Made by a program: the position numbers and the translations under genes | The notes under the pieces: model-generated | The model's input: the letters and a program-made list of their open reading frames with translations, nothing else | Database searches by the model: none | Told to the model about the DNA's origin: nothing | Part shown: in pieces, positions 58,526 through 64,000 of the stretch | Numbering within the stretch: position 1 is the stretch's first letter | Layout of the letters: every line of letters begins with the position of its first letter | NCBI RefSeq assembly: GCF_021462265.1 | Contig: NZ_JAJONF010000010.1 | Span: forward strand, 171,016 to 235,015 | Source of the DNA: Streptomyces shenzhenensis | Lineage (GTDB): Bacteria > Actinomycetota > Actinomycetes > Streptomycetales > Streptomycetaceae | Direction of reading: 5' to 3' | Length of the DNA stretch: 64,000 nt

Positions 58526-58975
58526 TCATCCGTGCGTGGCGTCAGCCGGTCCACGGATGACGACGACCGGGCAGTCGGCGTGCTGGACGACGTGCTGGCC
58601 GACCGAGCCCAGCAGCGCCTCGGTGAATCCGCCGTGCCCCCGGCTCCCCACCACCAGCAGCTCCGCTCCCCGGGACGCGTCCAGCAGCACGGCCGCCGGG
58701 TTCCCGCACACGACCACCTGCCGGACCTCGCCCCCGCGGTCGGGACCGAGGGCCTCGTCGATCGCCTGTGTGAGGACCGCACCCGCGTTGTCGCCGAAGT
58801 CGAACCCGGAGGGACCCCAGCCGTAGAACGACGGGTACTCCCAGGCGGTCACCGCCTCGACCACAGCCCCCGTCAACCCAGCCTGCCGCGCCGCCCACCG
58901 CAGGGCGGCCTTCGACGGCTCGGACCCGTCGACACCGACCACGATCCGTCCGGTCGACGCCCTCTGATCGTTCAT
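58526..58975 (-). CDS. Universal stress protein (UspA family)
   Basis: The 149-residue single-domain protein has the ATP-binding Usp pattern: IVVGVDGSEPSKAALRWAA near the start and GSRGHGGFTEALLGSVGQHVVQHADCPVVVI at the end (G-x2-G-x9-G-S). It is therefore of the ATP-binding class. GGGGTGAG precedes ATG. It is next to the sensor-kinase gene on the same strand, 113 bp downstream of its stop. Mycobacterial DosR regulons contain several such proteins. Confidence 0.92.
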   Translation of the reverse strand: MNDQRASTGRIVVGVDGSEPSKAALRWAARQAGLTGAVVEAVTAWEYPSFYGWGPSGFDFGDNAGAVLTQAIDEALGPDRGGEVRQVVVCGNPAAVLLDASRGAELLVVGSRGHGGFTEALLGSVGQHVVQHADCPVVVIRGPADATHG

Positions 58976-59088
58976 CGCTCACCCCATCCGGTTCGGTGAC
59001 GGTACGCATAAGGCGGCGAGAACGGCCGCCCCATGCCTTCGGCATGAACGCGTTCGCGGTCGGACCGCGGGCCGGTGAGGGCGGCGGC

Positions 59089-60465
59089 TCATCTTTCGGG
59101 CCCGGTCCGGAGGCCGAAGACGGTGTTGGTGACGTCCTTGATGACCTCGTCGATGCGGTCGACCACGTCGAGTACCGCCCGCTGCCGGTCGGCGTCGAGG
59201 CGTCCGGCGATGCTGTGCAGGTCGAGGCCGACGGCGTAGAGATCGTGGACGGCGCGGTCGTGCAGGTCCGCTCCGATGCGGTCCCGGTCCCGGAGGTGCC
59301 GGAGCCGTTCGTCGTCCGCTCGGTGTGCGGCCAGGCACCGGGTGAGTGCCGCCTGGACGGCGAAGGACGCGAGGAGTTCCACCTCCGTGTCGCCGAAGCG
59401 TCCGCGCGTCCTGGCACGGGCGACGGACAGCGTGCCGACGGGTGTGTCGCGGTCGGTGAGCGGAACGGCCATGGCCGGCCCCAGGCGCGTCGCGATCGGG
59501 AGCTCTGGGCCCAGGACGAGCGGGCCGCTGCCGTCGTCGCTGATCTGGGGCCGTCCGGTGGCATAGGCACGGCCGGTCAGCGAGGCGGCGTCCACGAACC
59601 GCGTCCGGCCGAGCAGATCGGAGCTGGCGAGGCCGGCGGCGGCACGGACGACCAGGCGGCCGGGCGCATGGTCCGGCAGGCTGACCAGGGCAGCGTCGGC
59701 CTCGGCGATCCGCAGGGCCTGTTCGGCGATGACCTGCAGCGCGCGGTCGCAGTCGGCGTCGCCGGGGACGGCCGTGGTGAGCTGGGTGTCGGCGTGCCGC
59801 CATGCCTCACGCAGCCTCGTCCGTTCCAGCAGCGCCGCGTGGTCCATGGCGTTTCCGGCCGCCGACGCCAGCACCTGTACCAGCTCCTCGTCCTCGCTGG
59901 TGAAGGGCCCTGGGGGGTGGCCGGGGCGGTGTTTGTCGGCCAGGTACAGGTGCGCCACGTCCCCGCGGCGGGTCCGGATCACAAAGCCGAGAAGGGCACT
60001 GGCCGGCGGCGCACCCGGAAGATGCCGCACCGCGTCGTCCACCCGGACGGTGTCGCGGTCCCCGAAGAGGCCCTGGAGTGCGTGCAGCCCGTGCGCGATC
60101 CGGGCGAGCCGGCCGGCATCCACGCCCTGCAGTCCCGCACGGATCATCCCGTCGGGCCGAGCCGGCTCATCACTCGGGACCACGGCGGCCCAGACCGCCT
60201 CCGTCAGGTCGCGCGCGGAGGTGACCAGCTGCCGCAGCACCCCGCCCGGATCGCTCTCGTCGGTGACCAGCATGACCGCGCGCAGCAGCGCGCGGATCCG
60301 GTCCTGGGCGCGCCGCACCTCGTGCGCGGCGGCCAGCAGGCTCTCCACCGCCTGGTCGAGTTCGAGGCGGGCGGGATCAGGGAAGTGCAGGCGCCCCGGG
60401 TCCGGCGCGGTGGGACACCGGGCCGACGGGTCCGGCCTGTGCGGTTCTCTCTCAGCAGCAGACAT
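59089..60465 (-). CDS. DevS/DosS-like GAF-GAF sensor lacking the histidine-kinase ATPase domain
   Basis: The 458-residue protein begins with a Pro/Asp-rich segment, then two GAF domains (about 60-215 and 220-370) and a HisKA_3 segment RDRIGADLHDRAVHDLYAVGLDL with phosphoacceptor His402. It stops at FGLRTGPER, where DosS-type kinases continue into the HATPase_c domain. No ATPase remnant is found downstream before the Usp gene. In the first GAF the segment LPGAPPASALLGFV has Ala at the place where DosS proteins usually carry the haem His before PP, so haem binding is doubtful. ATG at 60465 has GGAG 8 nt upstream. No partner regulator in the window. Confidence 0.83.
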   Translation of the reverse strand: MSAAEREPHRPDPSARCPTAPDPGRLHFPDPARLELDQAVESLLAAAHEVRRAQDRIRALLRAVMLVTDESDPGGVLRQLVTSARDLTEAVWAAVVPSDEPARPDGMIRAGLQGVDAGRLARIAHGLHALQGLFGDRDTVRVDDAVRHLPGAPPASALLGFVIRTRRGDVAHLYLADKHRPGHPPGPFTSEDEELVQVLASAAGNAMDHAALLERTRLREAWRHADTQLTTAVPGDADCDRALQVIAEQALRIAEADAALVSLPDHAPGRLVVRAAAGLASSDLLGRTRFVDAASLTGRAYATGRPQISDDGSGPLVLGPELPIATRLGPAMAVPLTDRDTPVGTLSVARARTRGRFGDTEVELLASFAVQAALTRCLAAHRADDERLRHLRDRDRIGADLHDRAVHDLYAVGLDLHSIAGRLDADRQRAVLDVVDRIDEVIKDVTNTVFGLRTGPER

Positions 60466-60542
60466 GACACGTGCTCCAGATCAGGCGCGATAAATTATCG
60501 CTCCGCACCGGAGCAGTTTCCAGCGACCGCAAGATCACTCGC

Positions 60543-60576
60543 CGTCCGGGAGGCAACGGCGTCCGGGAGGCAACGG
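60543..60576. repeat. 17-bp direct repeat, two copies
   Basis: CGTCCGGGAGGCAACGG occurs twice head to tail, plus a partial third copy (CGTCCG), in the 414-bp gap 60466-60879 upstream of the sensor gene. Nothing else recognised in that gap. Confidence 0.85.
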
Positions 60577-60879
60577 CGTCCGTCCACGATCACGAGCCCG
60601 ATCCGCGTGATCCTTTCGCCTGCCTCGAACACCAGAGCCCGCCGGCAGCGGGGCACATTCGTTCCCCCTCGCACTCCATGCCCTACGGACGGTGAACCCG
60701 CTCGCCCAGGTTCCGCACAACCGTGCGGACCGCAGTACGGACGCACGGCAGTCTCCCCAGGTCGCGGAGGTTCCGCCGCCGGCAGACCGTCAACCGCGTG
60801 ACACCGGCATCCCGCCCCTGAGAGTGGGCCCTGCCCGGGAGCGCCTGCCGAGACCGCTTTCCCCCCTACGGTCTTTCGC

Positions 60880-61860
60880 ATGGCTGAAACCGGAGCTTCC
60901 CCACTCCCCCCTACGCCCCCGGCGCACTCCCCACTCCCGCGCGCCGAAGAGTTCATGTGGCTCACCGCGCGCGTGCTGGAGCAGCGTCTGTTCTCGTACC
61001 ACTTCCTGAACGGCGGCCCCGATCCGGTGCAGACGGCGCTGGACGCCTACCGCAACGAGGACGGCGGCTACGGACACGCGCTCGAGCCCGACCTGCGCGG
61101 CCCGGTGAGCCAGCCGCTGCACACCGGACGCGCGCTGCGGGTCCTGGACGCCATCGAGCGGTGCGGCGGGCAGCGGGTGGAGCGGGTGTGCCGCTATCTG
61201 ACGGCCGTCTCCACGGCGGACGGAGCGCTGCCGGCGGTCCTGCCGAGCCAGCGCGGCTATCCGGCGGCGCCGTTCGTCCCGGTCGTCGACGACCCTCCTC
61301 CGGCCCCGAACACGCCCGGCCGGGGGCACCCCCATGGCTCGCTCCTCGCCACCGGCCCGGTGGTGGGCCTGCTGCACCGCAACGAGGTCTGGCACGCGTG
61401 GCTGTTCCGGGCCACCGACTTCTGCTGGCAGGAGATCGACGGTCTGGAGGCCTCGCATCCCTACGAGATCGAGGCCGCGGTCGCGTTCCTGGACACGGTT
61501 CCCGACCGCTCGCGCGCGGAGGCGGCCGCCGACCGGCTGGGCCGCCTGGTGCGCGAGCAGCGACTGGCCGCGCTGGACCCGGAGCGCCTGGACGCGTACC
61601 CGGTGGCGCCCGGCTACGCCCCGCGCGAGCACCACTTCCCGCATGACTTCGCGAAGTCTCCGGACTCGCTCGCGCGCGCGTGGTTCACCGACGAGGAGAT
61701 GGCCCGCTCGCTCGACTTCCTCGCCGCCGAGCAGGAGGCGGACGGCGGCTGGCCGATCCGCTGGCGCCAGTGGGCACCGGCCGCAGTCCTGGAGTCCCGC
61801 CCCATGGTGACGATCGAGGCCCTGCACACGCTCAGGGCGTACGGCCGCCTCGTGGGCTGA
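60880..61860 (+). CDS. Prenyltransferase/squalene-cyclase-like alpha/alpha-toroid protein
   Basis: The 326-residue protein is built of repeated helical units like the alpha/alpha toroids of squalene cyclases and protein prenyltransferases: NEDGGYGHALEPDLRG, EQEADGGWPIRWRQW (QxxDGGW, a QW-type motif). A region of about 65 residues in the middle (PAAPFVPVVDDPPPAPNTPG...) is less regular. The catalytic DxDD of cyclases is absent, so enzyme activity is unlikely or different. The ribosome site is weak. Streptomycete relatives are mostly unnamed. Confidence 0.78.
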   Translation: MAETGASPLPPTPPAHSPLPRAEEFMWLTARVLEQRLFSYHFLNGGPDPVQTALDAYRNEDGGYGHALEPDLRGPVSQPLHTGRALRVLDAIERCGGQRVERVCRYLTAVSTADGALPAVLPSQRGYPAAPFVPVVDDPPPAPNTPGRGHPHGSLLATGPVVGLLHRNEVWHAWLFRATDFCWQEIDGLEASHPYEIEAAVAFLDTVPDRSRAEAAADRLGRLVREQRLAALDPERLDAYPVAPGYAPREHHFPHDFAKSPDSLARAWFTDEEMARSLDFLAAEQEADGGWPIRWRQWAPAAVLESRPMVTIEALHTLRAYGRLVG

Positions 61861-61894
61861 CGGAAGCCGGTGCCGCGAGCCGGGTGCGGACGTC

Positions 61895-62203
61895 TCAGCC
61901 GGTGATGGCGCGCAGCCCCGCCGTGACCACCACGGCGACCCCGACCACGGCCAGGAAGGGCGCGCGCAGCACCAGCGCCACCGCGGCCGCCCCGAGCCCC
62001 GCGGCCCGGGCGTCCAGCACAAGCGCGTGCCCGTCGGCGAACGTCTGCTGGGCGGTGAGGGCCGCGAGCAGCGCCACGGGCAGCAGGGCGGCCAGCCGTC
62101 GCACCACTGGCCTCTCCAGCAGCCCCGCGGGCACCAGCAGCCCGGCGAGCTTGACGGCGTAGCAGCCGAGGGCGGTCACGCCGATCGCGATCCAGAAGTT
62201 CAC
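61895..62203 (-). CDS. azlD: AzlD-family branched-chain amino acid export subunit
   Basis: A 102-residue membrane protein with three to four helices (VTALGCYAVKLAGLLVP, LLPVALLAALTAQQT, FLAVVGVAVVVTAGL) typical of AzlD. GTG at 62203 overlaps the azlC stop by 4 nt, so the pair is translated together. Probably exports branched-chain amino acids or analogues. Confidence 0.9.
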   Translation of the reverse strand: MNFWIAIGVTALGCYAVKLAGLLVPAGLLERPVVRRLAALLPVALLAALTAQQTFADGHALVLDARAAGLGAAAVALVLRAPFLAVVGVAVVVTAGLRAITG

Positions 62204-62952
62204 CGCGTCTCCTCGGGCGCCTCGTCGCGGGTCCGGCCGCGGCCGGACCGGCGGCCGGAGACGAACAGGGCGGCCGGTGCCGCCAGCGCGGCCGCCAGGA
62301 CCGGCACCCCGGCCGGCAGCACGGGCAACAGGCCGAGCCCCAGCAGCACGGCGAGGGCGGCGACCGCGCGGTCGGTCGTGGTCTTCAGCATGGGGGCGAG
62401 CAGGGCCAGGAAGACGGCAGGTCCGGCCGCGTCCAGGCCCCAGGCGCCGGTGTCCCCGACGGCCTTGGCACCGAGCGCCCCGAGGAAGGTGGTGAGGTTC
62501 CACAGCACGTACAGGCTGAGCCCGGTGACGGTGAAGCCGATCCGGGCGGCGCGCCGGGTCGGCTGGGCCAGGGTGACCGCGGTGGTCTCGTCGATCACCC
62601 ACTGGGCTGCGAACGGCCGCACCGCGCGCGGGAGGGCCAGTACCTGCGACAGGCGCAGCCCGTAGAACGCGTTGCGCACCCCCAGGAAGAAGGCGCCGGC
62701 CGCCGCGGTGAGCGGGTTGCCGCCGGCCGCGAGCGCGCCCACCAGAGCGAACTGGGAGGCGCCGGTGAACACCAGGAGGCTGAACGCGCAGGTCTGGAGC
62801 AGGCCGAGCCCGCTGCCGGCCGAGGTCACCCCGAAGGCGAACCCGGAGAGTCCTACGGCGACCCCGACCCCGAGGGCGTCCCGGACGACGGCGGAGTCCG
62901 GCTTCGGTCCGCCTTCGGTGCGTATGTCTGCGGGTGCTGTCTGTTGTGCCAC
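62200..62952 (-). CDS. azlC: AzlC-family branched-chain amino acid permease
   Basis: The 250-residue permease has the family start ALGVGVAVGLSGFAFGVTSAGSGLG, LVFTGASQFALVG and FFLGVRNAFYGLRLS, and WVIDETTAVTLAQP, with about seven hydrophobic segments. GTG at 62952 starts 10 bp after the AraC-type regulator stops, with no strong SD, suggesting coupling. Exports amino acids with AzlD. Confidence 0.92.
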   Translation of the reverse strand: MAQQTAPADIRTEGGPKPDSAVVRDALGVGVAVGLSGFAFGVTSAGSGLGLLQTCAFSLLVFTGASQFALVGALAAGGNPLTAAAGAFFLGVRNAFYGLRLSQVLALPRAVRPFAAQWVIDETTAVTLAQPTRRAARIGFTVTGLSLYVLWNLTTFLGALGAKAVGDTGAWGLDAAGPAVFLALLAPMLKTTTDRAVAALAVLLGLGLLPVLPAGVPVLAAALAAPAALFVSGRRSGRGRTRDEAPEETR

Positions 62953-62962
62953 GGACAGGACG

Positions 62963-63814
62963 CTACGGACGGCCGTCCGGCACGTCTTGTACGTTCTTGC
63001 GCTCGCGCTGGTAGGCGCCCGGCGGGACGCCGACGATCCGGGCGAAGTGGCGGTTGAGGTGCGGCTGGTCGGTGAAGCCCACGGCGACGGCCGCCTCGGC
63101 GGGTGTCGTGCCCGCGTCCAGCAGCAGTCGGGCGCGACGCACCCGGGCATCGGTCAGCCAGGTGTGCGGCGGCATGCCGTAGGCGTCGCGGAACGCCCGC
63201 AGCAGCGCGAAGGGACTGGTGCCGAGGTCGGCGGCGAGCCGCTCCAGGCTCGGCGGGTCGGCCATCCGCTCCTCCAGCACGGCACGCGCGCGTGCGGCGA
63301 GCCGGCCACCTGCGGTGCGGACCTGCCGCTGCGGCAACGGGCCGCCGTTCAGCCGCAGCAACCGGGTCACCGCCACTCTCAGCAGGGTGTCGGCCGCGAG
63401 CGCGTTGCCCTCGTCGGCGGCGCGCAGCACCCGGTGGACGAGGGCGACGCCGTACGGGTCGGCGAGCACGGGACTGACGAAGCCGGGGGTGCCCCGGAGC
63501 CCGGTGGTCTCGGCGGCGATCCCCGCCACGAGGTCCGGCGCCGGGTAGACCGCCCCGTACCGCCAGCCCTCGGGCACCCCGGCCCGCCCGGTGTGCGGGG
63601 TGTCCGGGTTGACCAGCGCGAGCGCCCCCGCTCCCGCGGACACGTCGGAGCCCCGGTGGTGGAAGACCTCGACGCCGTCCGCGATGGCGGCGATCACGAA
63701 GTGCTCATGGGTGTGCCGCACGAACGTCTTCCTTATGTACCGGGCCCGCAGCAGATCGACGCCGGGCAGCGCCTCGCACCGCCAGTGCCGCGCCCGCTCG
63801 CCCGTTCCCGTCAT
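62963..63814 (-). CDS. AraC-family transcriptional regulator (AraC-type ligand-binding cupin)
   Basis: The 283-residue regulator has an N-terminal cupin (VRHTHEHFVIAAIADGVEVFHHRGSDV ... GALALVNPDTPHTGRAG) and two HTH motifs at the C terminus (PSLERLAADLGTSPFALLRAFRDAYGMPPHTWL and AAVAVGFTDQPHLNRHFARIVGVPPGAYQRER), with the standard G-x-PP-x-Y/W end. ATG at 63814 (MTGTGERARHW). First gene of an araC-azlC-azlD operon, which it likely controls in response to an amino acid. Confidence 0.92.
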   Translation of the reverse strand: MTGTGERARHWRCEALPGVDLLRARYIRKTFVRHTHEHFVIAAIADGVEVFHHRGSDVSAGAGALALVNPDTPHTGRAGVPEGWRYGAVYPAPDLVAGIAAETTGLRGTPGFVSPVLADPYGVALVHRVLRAADEGNALAADTLLRVAVTRLLRLNGGPLPQRQVRTAGGRLAARARAVLEERMADPPSLERLAADLGTSPFALLRAFRDAYGMPPHTWLTDARVRRARLLLDAGTTPAEAAVAVGFTDQPHLNRHFARIVGVPPGAYQRERKNVQDVPDGRP

Positions 63815-63890
63815 ACGGCCATTGTCGACCGCCCTCCCCCACCCGCCCGCACTCAGCCCCACCTCCCGCGCTCCCACCTCAGTCCTGATG

Positions 63891-64000
63891 GACCGCACGA
63901 CCGCACGACGGCACGACCGCAGGACCGCAGGACCGCCGACCGCAGGACCGCCGGGTGCAGCCCGCAAGGCCGCAAGGCCGCAAGGCCGCAAGGCCGCAAG
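63891..64000. repeat. Two adjacent 8-bp tandem arrays at the right edge
   Basis: About five units of GACCGCAN with slight drift (63891-63930, echoed to 63952) are followed by nearly five exact copies of CCGCAAGG (63962-64000), still going at the window end. They lie upstream of the AraC-type gene. No gene seen in 63815-64000. Confidence 0.92.

Noticed and set aside
46000..60500. DosR/DevR boxes (GGGACT-N-GTCCC type) upstream of the dormancy genes
   Set aside because: No convincing match was seen by eye; GGGGTCCC near 53640 fits only one half-site.

Overview
The window is very GC-rich (roughly 70-73% by eye), with G/C-ending codons, many GTG starts and short intergenic gaps. Gene content and order match the core chromosome of a Streptomyces: nrdJ-nrdR, lexA, a DinG helicase, an NRPS-independent siderophore trio, hflX, rshA, dapF, miaA, miaB, gluR-gluK with gluABCD, recX-recA. 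From memory this is the S. coelicolor SCO5805 to about SCO5765 interval. It is chromosomal. I see no rRNA, tRNA, insertion sequence, prophage or CRISPR array.

Layout. 1-4.6 kb: nrdJ (5' part) and its repressor nrdR read left; lexA reads right behind a good SOS box and converges on dinG across a perfect hairpin. 4.9-9.6 kb: a leftward siderophore operon (diaminobutyrate aminotransferase, IucA/IucC-type synthetase, GNAT acyltransferase). 9.9-12.5 kb: glucarate dehydratase and a lipoprotein serine protease. 12.7-24.6 kb: leftward housekeeping block (hflX, M1 aminopeptidase, rshA, dapF, miaA, miaB) with small hypothetical genes between. 24.7-28.5 kb: a PEP-mutase-family enzyme, a histidine-phosphatase-fold protein that has lost its catalytic histidines, DUF6204, a MazG-like pyrophosphohydrolase and an orphan TAXI binding protein. 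28.6-34.5 kb: glutamate sensing and uptake (gluK, gluR, gluABCD) with a candidate GluR operator. 34.7-38.1 kb: a flavin monooxygenase and a small sulfur operon (Cys-containing leader peptide, cysteine dioxygenase, rhodanese), then a decayed ABC permease. 38.2-40.2 kb: recX-recA. 40.7-45.6 kb: a small overlapping gene, polyprenyl synthase and MpaB-type oxygenase, then membrane proteins and DUF3046.

46.2-60.5 kb is the most distinctive part: an accessory dormancy or hypoxia-type island resembling the mycobacterial DosR regulon. It holds Hsp20, archease, RtcB RNA ligase, a cytoplasmic avidin-like protein, a PlsC acyltransferase, an archaeo-eukaryotic release-factor-like protein, a long ribosome hibernation factor with two C-terminal domains (RafH-like), DUF2267, an Hrp1-like CBS protein, an archaeal-type ATPase, a SpoIIAA-like x2 / CBS x2 / BON fusion, a universal stress protein and a GAF-GAF kinase that ends before its ATPase domain. 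Remnants of an alcohol dehydrogenase and an MFS transporter, and short tandem repeats, lie between these genes, as expected of a plastic region. 60.9-63.8 kb returns to ordinary genes (toroid-fold protein, araC-azlC-azlD operon), and the window ends in 8-bp tandem repeats.

The themes are coherent: dNTP supply, SOS control and recombination (nrdRJ, lexA, dinG, recAX); tRNA i6A/ms2i6A modification (miaA, miaB); stringent response (rshA); glutamate uptake under a dedicated two-component system; iron scavenging; and a survival module for RNA repair, ribosome hibernation and stress sensing. Product names rest on motif recognition in the translations and gene order; no database search was run.
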